Assembly: GCA_024642335.1 (NCBI GenBank)
Contig: JAHEBH010000012.1
Location: forward strand, 1-57,220
Direction of reading: 5' to 3'
DNA from: Erythrobacter sp.
GTDB lineage: Bacteria; Pseudomonadota; Alphaproteobacteria; Sphingomonadales; Sphingomonadaceae
Length of the DNA: 57,220 nt
The first letter of the stretch is position 1, and every line of letters begins with the position of its first letter. The notes below the pieces were generated by a model that searched no databases, had not been told where the DNA came from, and worked only from the letters and a program-made list of their open reading frames with translations. Of the stretch, positions 17,762 through 27,116 are shown one piece after another. The translations under genes and the position numbers were made by a program.

Positions 17762-17776
17762 GAACATAGCAAGAAC
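17762..17776. promoter_or_regulatory. LexA-type SOS box candidate between radA and patatin gene
   Basis: The sequence reads GAAC-N7-GAAC on the plus strand, which is GTTC-N7-GTTC on the radA strand, the direct-repeat LexA site known for alphaproteobacteria. It begins 17 bases upstream of the radA ATG and ends 40 bases before the patatin start. An AT-rich TATATAG-like element lies next to it toward radA, as expected if the site overlaps a promoter. The motif is exact, but one 8-base match can occur by chance; the placement beside a DNA repair gene is what raises confidence. Confidence 0.6.
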
Positions 17777-17815
17777 GCAATTGCTATTCTGCTGCAAGCC
17801 CGCCACAACCCGCAA

Positions 17816-20137
17816 ATGCGCCAGAAAGAACTCCGCATTGCCCTTGTCTGTTATGGCGGCGTGAGCCTGGCGGTCTACATGCATGGCGTCACCAAGGAAA
17901 TCTGGAAGCTCGCCCGTGCAAGCCGGGCCTTCCACGCAGACGAACCAAGCGCAAGCGGTAGCGAGGCCCTCTATCGGGAATTGCTCGAACAGATCGCGCA
18001 GGAGCAGGGCCAGAAGCTGCGAGTCCTGCCCGATATCCTGACCGGAGCAAGCGCGGGCGGGATCAATGCGGTCTTCCTTGCGCAGGCTGTGCATTCCGGC
18101 CAGTCACTCGAACCGCTGACGGATCTCTGGCTGGAAACCGCAGATGTCGACAAATTGCTCGATCCTGAAGCTCACCTCTGGACACGGGTTGCCAAGTTCT
18201 GGGCTCCCCCGATTGTCGAATTCCTTCTTTCCCGCAAAGGCAGCGTCGTATCGGAAAGCGTTGCACCGGAAATGCGCCGTCAGGTCCGTGCCAAGCTCGC
18301 GCGCTTCGTGCGCAGCCGCTGGTTCCAGCCCCCGTTCTCGGGCATCGGTTTCTCCACTCTGCTGGCCAATGCTTTCAAGGCGATGGAAGACAGCGCAACG
18401 GGCGATCCCCTTCTACCGGAAGGCCATCCGCTGGACCTGTTTGTAACTGCCACGGATTTCCACGGGCACTTGCAGACATTGCGACTAAACAGTCCGCCGC
18501 AGGTCGAGGAGAGCGAACATCGCCTGCCGATCGGCATCCGCTCTCGCGTACCGGCGAAAGGAGGGGAGAACCTGGCCCATTTGCTGGAATTGACGCTGGC
18601 TGCACGATCCACGGCGAGCTTTCCTGGCGCCTTCCCCCCGCTCAAGCTGGGGGAAATCGACAGTCTGGCGAAGTCGCGTGGCCTGGACTGGCCCTCTCGC
18701 AACGATTTCGTCGCGCGGATCATGCCGGATCACATGCGCGAACACGACGTCGAGCATGTTTCGCTGGTTGATGGATCGGTACTTGTGAACGCGCCCTTTT
18801 CCGAAGCGATGGAAGCGCTGAAAGGCCGCCCTGCGCAGCGCGAAGTGGACAGGCGCTTTGTCTATATCGACCCCACGCCCGACCGTCGTATGCGGTCCGA
18901 AGTGGCCAGACGGGAGGTGGGCTTCTTCAAGGCGATTTTCGGTTCAGTATCCTCGATCCCTCGCGAACAGCCGATCCGCGACAATCTCGAACTGATCCAG
19001 TCCATGTCTCGCGAAGCGGACAGCATGCGGCGAATACTCGATGCGCTTCGACCTGATGTCGAAGCCGCAGTCGATCGTATCTTCGGGCGAACCTTCTTCC
19101 TCGACAATCCGACACCCAAGCGCCTTGCCGCATGGCGCGCAAAGGCGCAGCAGGCCGCCGCGGAACAGGCCGGATATGCATTCCATTCCTATGCCCAGGC
19201 AAAATTTGCAGGCATTATCGATCGATCGGCACGCCTTGTCTTCAAGCATCTTCCTGACCGGCACTTGCCGGATCATTTTCCTGTTGCAGAGCGCTTGCGC
19301 GGCCACCTTGAAGACATGGGGCTGGCAAGTCTTTCCAGCGCCAAGGGCGGCGCGAGCGAGGAGGCCATCGCCTTCTTCCGCAGGCACGATATCGGCTTTC
19401 GCATAAGGCGCCTGCGCCTGCTGGCACGGCGTCTCTCCCGCGAATGGGTGGCCGATCCTGAAATCGAGGATGCAGACTGCCAGGCCGGACGCGATATGGT
19501 CTACCGCGCGCTGGCGCTCTATTTCGACAAGGAGGCGGGATCGTCTCTGGACACGCATTTCGCCGAAGGCATCTCCGAAGTGATGTCCGACCCCGGAAGG
19601 GCGATGGATGCCTTGGAACGTCAACGCGACCTGCTGGCCATGGACAGGCAGGTGGAAGAGATGCTGGCCGAAGCGTTGGCTACCATGCCCAAGCTACTGC
19701 GACGCAGAATCCTGTTCGCCTATCTCGGCTTCCCCTTCTACGATGTTGCGACTCTTCCGCTGCTGCGCAACGAGGGGCTGACCGAATTCGACCCTATCAA
19801 GGTGGACCGCATTTCGCCCGACGATGCGACATCGATCCGCGATGGCGGCACGGCTGCAACCTTGCGCGGGATCGAATTCTACAATTTCGGGGCCTTCTTC
19901 AGCCGCGCCTATCGCGAGAACGACTATCTTTGGGGCCGTTTGCACGGGGCAGAGCGGATGGTGGACCTGATCTGCTCCACACTGCCACAGGAGATCCCGG
20001 AAGATCGCTGCCGGAGCATCAAGCGCCGCCTGTTCCTCGCCATTCTGGACGAGGAAAACGAGCGTCTTACCGCCGATCCCGATCTGGTGCAGGCGATCAG
20101 GCGAGAAGTGGAAGCGATGCCTGGGGGCGTGGACTAG
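17816..20137 (+). CDS. Patatin-like phospholipase, DUF3376 type
   Basis: A 773-residue patatin-family protein. The oxyanion-loop CYGGVSLAVYMHG (12-24), nucleophile motif GASAGG with Ser79 (77-82) and catalytic Asp319 in VDGSVLVNAPF form a complete Ser-Asp dyad, so it is probably an active lipid acyl hydrolase. The large C-terminal part (about 330-773) is the DUF3376 region and has no clear motif for me. No signal peptide; expected in the cytosol or at the inner membrane. The frame is open to 17744, but ATG 17816 gives the family N-terminus MRQKELRIALVCYGG. Divergent from radA with a shared SOS-like site. Physiological substrate unknown. Confidence 0.88.
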   Translation: MRQKELRIALVCYGGVSLAVYMHGVTKEIWKLARASRAFHADEPSASGSEALYRELLEQIAQEQGQKLRVLPDILTGASAGGINAVFLAQAVHSGQSLEPLTDLWLETADVDKLLDPEAHLWTRVAKFWAPPIVEFLLSRKGSVVSESVAPEMRRQVRAKLARFVRSRWFQPPFSGIGFSTLLANAFKAMEDSATGDPLLPEGHPLDLFVTATDFHGHLQTLRLNSPPQVEESEHRLPIGIRSRVPAKGGENLAHLLELTLAARSTASFPGAFPPLKLGEIDSLAKSRGLDWPSRNDFVARIMPDHMREHDVEHVSLVDGSVLVNAPFSEAMEALKGRPAQREVDRRFVYIDPTPDRRMRSEVARREVGFFKAIFGSVSSIPREQPIRDNLELIQSMSREADSMRRILDALRPDVEAAVDRIFGRTFFLDNPTPKRLAAWRAKAQQAAAEQAGYAFHSYAQAKFAGIIDRSARLVFKHLPDRHLPDHFPVAERLRGHLEDMGLASLSSAKGGASEEAIAFFRRHDIGFRIRRLRLLARRLSREWVADPEIEDADCQAGRDMVYRALALYFDKEAGSSLDTHFAEGISEVMSDPGRAMDALERQRDLLAMDRQVEEMLAEALATMPKLLRRRILFAYLGFPFYDVATLPLLRNEGLTEFDPIKVDRISPDDATSIRDGGTAATLRGIEFYNFGAFFSRAYRENDYLWGRLHGAERMVDLICSTLPQEIPEDRCRSIKRRLFLAILDEENERLTADPDLVQAIRREVEAMPGGVD

Positions 20138-20140
20138 ATT

Positions 20141-21043
20141 CTAGCTGCCGGAAGCCTCCAGGCTCGCCCAGACCAATTCAAGAAACATTTCGTCGCTGAC
20201 AAATGCCCCGCTGGTGTCCACCATACCGGTTACCGGCTTCGCGGCAATTGCTTCCTGCAAACTTGCTCCGCTTGCCTTCAGCGCCCTGATGCGATCGGTT
20301 GCGGCCTTCACCACGTCGTGAAACGCGATGACATCGGCCCGACCTGCCAATTGCCCGTGACCGGGGATGACGATGGTCTCCGCATCCATCATGGCGATGG
20401 CCTGTTCCAGCGAAGCCAGGAGATTGTCGATATTGCCGCCCGATTCCACATCGGGGAACGGCCAGCCCAGATCGTGCATGAACATGTCGCCCATGTGGAT
20501 CACATTGGCATTGCGCCAACGCACGATGGCATCGCCATCGGTATGCCCTCCGCCAGTGTAGATCACGTCAAGCACATCGCCGTTGAGATGGAAGGTCAGC
20601 CTGTCGGAGAAGCCGATGACGGGGAGCGCTTCGGCTGCGGCTGGTGCGGTATCGATCCCCATGACCGTGCCGCCGACGACCAGCCTTGGCCGGACATTTT
20701 CATGCGCGACAATCGTCGCCCCGTCCTTGCCGAAGTCGGCATTCGCCAGAGCGTGATCCCAGTGCCAGTGCGTATCGACAACAAAACGTGCGGGCCCGGC
20801 ACCAAGATCGGCAATGTTCTGCTGCACCTGCGCAAAGACCTGCGGGACCTGGTCATCCACCAGCAGCGTACCATCCTCGCCATAGCTGACGCCGATATTC
20901 CCGCCGAGCCCGAAAATGACGGCAATGCCGGGTGCCACTTCCACGGTTGAAACCTGTGGTGCGGAAGGCCCTGCCTGCGCCCAGGCGACCGTCCCGGCCA
21001 GACAGGCGGTAGTCAACAATCCAGCCCTTGCCCATGCGCGCAT
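20141..21043 (-). CDS. Exported metallo-beta-lactamase-fold hydrolase
   Basis: A 300-residue protein with a signal peptide (RAGLLTTACLAGTVAWAQA) followed by an MBL fold. Zinc motif HWHWDH sits in VVDTHWHWDHALAN, with later metal ligands in GGGHTDGD and IPGHGQLA. These resemble the periplasmic 'MBL fold metallo-hydrolase' group near QuinoproteinSoxH/subclass B3-like proteins, but a beta-lactamase role cannot be claimed. Either GTG 21049 or ATG 21043 could start; ATG is favoured because GGGAGGGAG then sits at good spacing. It is convergent with the patatin gene (3-base gap). Confidence 0.87.
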   Translation of the reverse strand: MRAWARAGLLTTACLAGTVAWAQAGPSAPQVSTVEVAPGIAVIFGLGGNIGVSYGEDGTLLVDDQVPQVFAQVQQNIADLGAGPARFVVDTHWHWDHALANADFGKDGATIVAHENVRPRLVVGGTVMGIDTAPAAAEALPVIGFSDRLTFHLNGDVLDVIYTGGGHTDGDAIVRWRNANVIHMGDMFMHDLGWPFPDVESGGNIDNLLASLEQAIAMMDAETIVIPGHGQLAGRADVIAFHDVVKAATDRIRALKASGASLQEAIAAKPVTGMVDTSGAFVSDEMFLELVWASLEASGS

Positions 21044-21112
21044 AATCACTCCCTCCCCATCATTCGGGAAAGAAGCTAGCCCCGCATTGGCTTGCTGTCG
21101 ATGTGCTTGAAC

Positions 21113-22234
21113 CTAGCCGGAAAAGGCATCCTTAAGCTTGTCGAAGAAACCGCGGCTTTCGGGGCATTCCTCACCCGTTTCGGTCTCGCGGAATTCGCAC
21201 AGCAATTCCTTTTGCCGTGCAGACAGCTTGGTGGGAGTTTCCACGATCACTTCCACGACCAGGTCACCGCGACCGCGCCCCTGCAAAACAGGCATGCCGG
21301 CACCACGCTTGCGCAACTGCCTGCCCGACTGGATGCCGGCCGGAATCTCGATCGTGTGGGTCTCCCCGTCGAGGCCCGGGATATCCACCGTGCCGCCCAG
21401 GGCAGCCGTGGTGAAGCTGATCGGCATGCGCGTGAACAGTGCCGTTCCCTCGCGCTCGAACACGGGATGCTTGGCGATATGGATGAAGATGTAGAGATCG
21501 CCTGCGGGCGCGCCCAGCGGGCCTGCCTCGCCCTTTCCGGTAAGGCGGATACGGGTTCCGTTGTCGACGCCCGGGGGAACTTCCACTTCGAGGCGCTGGA
21601 CCTTGTCCACCCTGCCCTCGCCGCGGCAATCGCTGCAGGCCTCCTCCAGCACTTCACCGCGCCCGTGACAGACGGGACAGGGGCGTTCGATCACGAACAG
21701 CCCCTGCTGCGCACGCACCTTGCCGTGACCGTGGCAGGTGTTGCAGCGACGCCTTGACGTACCCGGCGCTGCACCGCTGCCGCTGCAAGTTTCGCAAGCG
21801 GCGGCGACTTCGATCTCTATCTCGGACTTCTTGCCGTGGAAGGCTTCTTCCAGACCCACTTCCATGTCGTAGCGCAGATCCGCACCCCGGCGCGGTTTGG
21901 AACGGCTGCTCCCGCCGCCAAAGGCGCTTCCGAAGATCGTCTCGAAGATGTCGCCCAGATCACCAAAGTCGGCTTGCGGCCCGCGTCCACCTGACATTCC
22001 GCTGGTGAAGGCCTCGTGGCCGTAACGGTCGTATGCGGCGCGCTTCTGCGGGTCCTTCAGGCAATCATAGGCGACACTGATCGCCTTGAACTGCGCCTCT
22101 GCCTGGGCATCATCCGGATTACGGTCCGGGTGATATTTCATCGCCAATTTGCGATAGGCGCGCTTGATCGTATCGCCATCCGCATCACGGCTGACTTCGA
22201 GCAGGGAATAGAAATCGATTTCGGCTGTGGACAT
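21113..22234 (-). CDS. dnaJ: Chaperone DnaJ (Hsp40)
   Basis: A 373-residue type I Hsp40 that delivers substrates to DnaK and stimulates its ATPase. The J domain (1-70) carries the HPD tripeptide in MKYHPDRNPDD, followed by a Gly/Phe-rich stretch with GGRGPQADFGDLGDIFE and the zinc domain with four CxxCxGxG repeats (CETCSGSG, CNTCHGHG, CPVCHGRG, CSDCRGEG), then the C-terminal substrate-binding domains. Full length. It lies 71 bases after dnaK; a hairpin with T-run in that gap may tune the dnaK:dnaJ ratio. Confidence 0.98.
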   Translation of the reverse strand: MSTAEIDFYSLLEVSRDADGDTIKRAYRKLAMKYHPDRNPDDAQAEAQFKAISVAYDCLKDPQKRAAYDRYGHEAFTSGMSGGRGPQADFGDLGDIFETIFGSAFGGGSSRSKPRRGADLRYDMEVGLEEAFHGKKSEIEIEVAAACETCSGSGAAPGTSRRRCNTCHGHGKVRAQQGLFVIERPCPVCHGRGEVLEEACSDCRGEGRVDKVQRLEVEVPPGVDNGTRIRLTGKGEAGPLGAPAGDLYIFIHIAKHPVFEREGTALFTRMPISFTTAALGGTVDIPGLDGETHTIEIPAGIQSGRQLRKRGAGMPVLQGRGRGDLVVEVIVETPTKLSARQKELLCEFRETETGEECPESRGFFDKLKDAFSG

Positions 22235-22245
22235 CGTGGCCTCTT

Positions 22246-22282
22246 AAAAACTCACCGCCACCGATGCTGTTGCAACGGTGGC
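22246..22282 (-). terminator. Hairpin with T-run in the dnaK-dnaJ gap
   Basis: Reading in the gene direction, GCCACCG (22282-22276) pairs with CGGTGGC (22263-22257) around a 12-base loop, followed a few bases later by TTTTT (22250-22246). It looks like a weak terminator or attenuator between dnaK and dnaJ, which would lower dnaJ relative to dnaK. The six-base gap before the T-run weakens it as an intrinsic terminator. Confidence 0.45.
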
Positions 22283-22305
22283 AGTGTCGTTTCGCATCAG
22301 GACAA

Positions 22306-24231
<1,926 letters not shown>

Positions 24232-24334
24232 GGATTCCCCACTCTTTCCTTACATTGGACGCCGCGCATCCGGTTCCCCATGTTCCACGGCGGAACCATT
24301 CGGCGGCTCAAAAAAGAACTGTACTCGACCGGCG

Positions 24335-24362
24335 ATATAGGATTGGTTTTTGGCCGAACAAG
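24335..24362 (-). promoter_or_regulatory. Heat-shock (sigma-32, RpoH) promoter candidate for dnaK
   Basis: On the dnaK strand, CTTGTT (24362-24357) and CTATAT (24340-24335) are separated by 16 bases. The CTTG -35 core and a CCTATAT-like -10 are the alphaproteobacterial RpoH pattern. Transcription would start near 24327, giving a leader of about 95 bases. That leader holds a GTTCC-5-GGAAC inverted repeat around 24281-24297. No CIRCE element is visible. Assigned by eye only. Confidence 0.6.
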
Positions 24363-24432
24363 GGATTGGATGAGCTTCGCATTGCAGATATGTGCGGATC
24401 GCGCGTGCAAGAGACCAAGGACTAAACCTGAA

Positions 24433-24927
24433 ATGACAAGACTGATCGGTGTCGTGGTTTGTGTGGCCCTTATGTCCGGTCTTGCCGCCTGCGGCAGCGA
24501 GCCGGCGGCCCCGGTCGACGCCTCGCCCGAAGCACCGCAAGGCATCTCGGTCACTGATGGACGGATGAATCTTCCGGCCGTGACAGGCAATCCAGGTGCG
24601 GTCTATTTCACCCTCCACAACGGCAGCGCCAAGGAACTGGCAATCGCCGGGGCATGGGTGGATGGGGCGAGCAGTGCAGAAATTCACGGCCCCATGACTG
24701 AGCATCACGCAATGACGGCTGTCGAGAACCTGCAAATCGGAGCCGAGAGCGAGTTTGCTTTCCAGCCCGGCAAATATCACGTCATGGCCTTCGACCTTGA
24801 TCCCTCGGTGCAAGTCGGAGGAGAGACGGAAGTGACCTTGACCTTTGAGACCGGCGACAAGGTGAGTTTCCCCGCGCGCATTCTGGCCACGGGCGATGAC
24901 GGCTCAGGCATGGAGACGGGCGAATAG
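24433..24927 (+). CDS. PCu(A)C-type copper chaperone lipoprotein
   Basis: A 164-residue predicted lipoprotein. The signal peptide RLIGVVVCVALMSGLAAC ends in the lipobox LAAC, so the mature N-terminal Cys would be lipidated in the periplasm. The PCu(A)C fold follows, with the Cu(I) ligand set His/Met visible in AEIHGPMTEHHAM and later YHVMAFDL. Relatives carry Cu(I) to the CuA centre of cytochrome oxidase. The plus-strand frame is open from 22414, but that long part is antisense to dnaK; ATG 24433 gives the signal peptide. Divergent from dnaK. No cytochrome oxidase gene is nearby. Confidence 0.88.
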   Translation: MTRLIGVVVCVALMSGLAACGSEPAAPVDASPEAPQGISVTDGRMNLPAVTGNPGAVYFTLHNGSAKELAIAGAWVDGASSAEIHGPMTEHHAMTAVENLQIGAESEFAFQPGKYHVMAFDLDPSVQVGGETEVTLTFETGDKVSFPARILATGDDGSGMETGE

Positions 24928-24989
24928 CCGCGGAGCTGGATCAGACGACTTGCCCGGCAGGCGGCGAACGATCGCTGACACCGGGCGAA

Positions 24990-25427
24990 GTGGCGTTGGC
25001 ATCGAGTGTGTTCGGCACGGTGATCGAGTACGCACGGGTGACAATAAAACGTCGCAAGTGGTTTCCCTTCCAGCGCCGCAACATCACGATGGCGCCGCGA
25101 GGACATCTGCATTTCCATCCACTTGCAGAGGGTTATTGCGATGATTTCTCCACATCATCGCTGGTCCGGCAGGCACATTTCATCCACGAAATGACGCATG
25201 TTTGGCAGACCCAGACACGCGGTGACTGGTATCTGGTCCTGCGCCGCCATCCCTGGTGCCGCTATGATTACAACTTCGTTCCCGGATGGACGTTTGCCCA
25301 ATACGGGATCGAACAACAGGCGGAAATCGTGAGCCACGCCTTTCTCTTGCAAAACGGGGTTAGCGTTTCCGGCGCGCCACCGCTTGCGACATACGAGGAA
25401 TTGATTCCTTTCCTTCCGGTCCGGTAA
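24990..25427 (+). CDS. 'Vgr-related' protein with HEMTH zinc-site-like motif
   Basis: A 145-residue protein carrying FIHEMTHVWQTQ (HExxH) and a later EQQAE, a pattern of a zincin-like metal site. Similar small proteins in sphingomonads are annotated 'Vgr-related', but no T6SS genes are here. No signal peptide. The listed start is GTG 24990; however the frame stays open upstream to 24900 and encodes SLTPGE just before it, which looks like conserved family sequence, yet it holds no in-frame ATG, GTG or TTG. In-frame CTG codons exist at 24936 and 24975. No Shine-Dalgarno precedes GTG 24990, so the true N-terminus is uncertain. Function unknown. Confidence 0.7.
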   Translation: MALASSVFGTVIEYARVTIKRRKWFPFQRRNITMAPRGHLHFHPLAEGYCDDFSTSSLVRQAHFIHEMTHVWQTQTRGDWYLVLRRHPWCRYDYNFVPGWTFAQYGIEQQAEIVSHAFLLQNGVSVSGAPPLATYEELIPFLPVR

Positions 25428-25568
25428 GCTCCCGGTAAGCTCAGGCTAACCCCGATTATTGGTGTAACCGTCAGGACTTGAAGTTATAGCGGCCTTGTGA
25501 TGCTGCGAAAACCGGGGCCGACGCATCGCAAGGCTGCAATTCCCGGAGATTTTGGAGACTGTCCTGTC

Positions 25569-26471
25569 ATGTTGATCGAAAAGAACGCGCTCACATCCAC
25601 CTCGATTTGGAGCTTGGCAGCAGTTGCATTGATTGCGTCCCCAGTAGCAGCGCAGGACATGTCCGCCGAACCGACCTATGAAACGGTAAGGTTGAGTGCC
25701 GGATTTACCCCCGATCCCTACACGGTGGAGCTCAGTTCTGGCGGCAGCATCGATGCCGAAACGCTCAGCAGCCAGTGCCGCGGATTTATTGCCAATGCCC
25801 CCGATGTCCGGCTCCATTATGAGAGCGGCAGCGGTGTGCTTCCCCTGATCATCAAGGTGGAATCGGATGCGGACACCACGCTGGTGGTCAATGCCCCCAA
25901 TGGCAGCTGGTATTGCGACGATGATACGGGCGGCGGTCTCAACCCGCTCATGCGTTTCGAAGACCCCGATGGCGGACGCTACGAGATCTGGGTAGGCACC
26001 TATTCGGACAGCACGTTGCAGGACGCGACGCTGAGCTTTTCCGAACTCGATAGCTCAACCACCAGCACTCCCGATACGACGCTCGAACCGACCTACGGCA
26101 CGGCAAACCTGTCTTCGGGTTTCACGCCTGATCCGCACACCGTGAAACTTAGTTCGGGGGGCAGTATCGATGCCAGCAACCTGGGTGAAAGCTGCCGCGG
26201 CTACATCGCCAACGCGCCGGATTACCGGATAAATTACGACAGCGGCAGCCTACCGCTCATAATCTCCGCCAATGCCGATGCCGATGTGACGCTGGTGGTC
26301 AACGATCCCGGCGGCAACTGGGTCTGCGACGATGATTCCGGCGAAGACCTCAACCCATCACTGCGCTTCGAGAAGCCGCGCAGCGGACAATACGACGTCT
26401 GGGTTGGCACTTACTCGGATAGCAGCAACGAGAATGCCACGCTGAGCGTGTCGGAACTCTACAGCGAATGA
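25569..26471 (+). CDS. Exported protein of two tandem ~125-residue repeats
   Basis: A 300-residue protein with a signal peptide (SIWSLAAVALIASPVAA) and two homologous units at about 34-160 and 173-297. Each unit has TLS/LSSGFTPDP, a Cys in QCRGFIANAPD or SCRGYIANAPD (C70, C209), TLVVN.P, W.CDDD with a second Cys (C116, C253), LNP..RFE.P and WVGTYSDS. One disulfide per unit is likely. The acidic CDDD and GTYSDS could bind Ca2+, by analogy to pre-peptidase C-terminal-like beta-sandwiches; that is inference. ATG 25569 was chosen over 25497 because it begins the signal peptide. A strong terminator follows. Not a recognised family with known role. Confidence 0.8.
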   Translation: MLIEKNALTSTSIWSLAAVALIASPVAAQDMSAEPTYETVRLSAGFTPDPYTVELSSGGSIDAETLSSQCRGFIANAPDVRLHYESGSGVLPLIIKVESDADTTLVVNAPNGSWYCDDDTGGGLNPLMRFEDPDGGRYEIWVGTYSDSTLQDATLSFSELDSSTTSTPDTTLEPTYGTANLSSGFTPDPHTVKLSSGGSIDASNLGESCRGYIANAPDYRINYDSGSLPLIISANADADVTLVVNDPGGNWVCDDDSGEDLNPSLRFEKPRSGQYDVWVGTYSDSSNENATLSVSELYSE

Positions 26472-26477
26472 GAAATG

Positions 26478-26510
26478 GGGGGCGCTTTGCGGCGCCCCCT
26501 CTTGCTTTTG
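26478..26510 (+). terminator. Rho-independent terminator after the tandem-repeat gene
   Basis: GGGGGCGC (26478-26485) pairs with GCGCCCCC (26492-26499) around a 6-base loop, followed by TCTTGCTTTTG. It sits 7 bases after the TGA of the tandem-repeat gene and just before the end of grpE on the other strand, so it separates the convergent pair and may work in both directions. Confidence 0.8.
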
Positions 26511-26514
26511 TCGT

Positions 26515-27105
26515 TCAGTCGGGCTTTTTCGCCACGGCGACCATTGCAGGGCGCAGCAGCCGATCCTTGATCATGTAGCCGCTCTGCATTTCCTGCACGA
26601 TCGTGCCCGGCTCTGCCTCGGCGTGCGGGATTTCGATCATCGCCTGGTGCTGGTTGGGATCGAGCGGCAGGCCCATCGAGGCGATCCGGCTGATGCCGTG
26701 CTGCGCGAAGACCTTCTCCAGCTCGCGCTGGGTCGCCTCGATACCGGCAACAAGCCCTTCCAGCTTGGAATGCTCGCGCATTTCCTCCGGCACAGCGTCC
26801 AGAGCACGGGCGAGGTTGTCGGAGACAGACAGAATATCGCGGGCAAAGCCCGTTGCAGCATAGGCGCGCGCATCGGCGACGTCCTTTTCAAGGCGCCGGC
26901 GTACGTTCTGCGTATCGGCCTTGGCGTACAGGACCTGCTGTTTCGCCTCCTCCAGCTCGGCCTTCAGAAGCGCCAGAGCATCTTCACCTTCCTCGTCCTC
27001 GTCATCACCCTGGTCGAGGAACTGCTCGGGAACGCCTTCCAGCTCCTTTTCCATTTCGGGATCGCGGCCCTTGCCGTGTTCGTTTCCTGTTTCGGTCTCG
27101 CTCAT
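26515..27105 (-). CDS. grpE: Nucleotide exchange factor GrpE
   Basis: A 196-residue co-chaperone that releases ADP from DnaK. An acidic, disordered N-terminus (about 1-45) precedes a long coiled coil (LLKAELEEAKQQVLYAKAD...) and the GrpE core with NVRRRLEKDVADARAYA and the C-terminal beta-domain (PNQHQAMIEIP...VQEMQSGYMIKDRLLRPA). The start ATG 27105 is 11 bases after the hrcA stop, so the two are one operon. Confidence 0.98.
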   Translation of the reverse strand: MSETETGNEHGKGRDPEMEKELEGVPEQFLDQGDDEDEEGEDALALLKAELEEAKQQVLYAKADTQNVRRRLEKDVADARAYAATGFARDILSVSDNLARALDAVPEEMREHSKLEGLVAGIEATQRELEKVFAQHGISRIASMGLPLDPNQHQAMIEIPHAEAEPGTIVQEMQSGYMIKDRLLRPAMVAVAKKPD

Positions 27106-27116
27106 GAACTTTGTTT

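Noticed and set aside
24990-25427. T6SS spike protein suggested by the name Vgr-related
   Set aside because: The protein is 145 residues with a HEMTH motif, no VgrG gp27/gp5 domains and no T6SS neighbours.
25421-25442. Short direct repeat CCGGTAAGCT at the end of the HEMTH-motif gene
   Set aside because: Only two 10-base copies next to a stop codon; too short to interpret.
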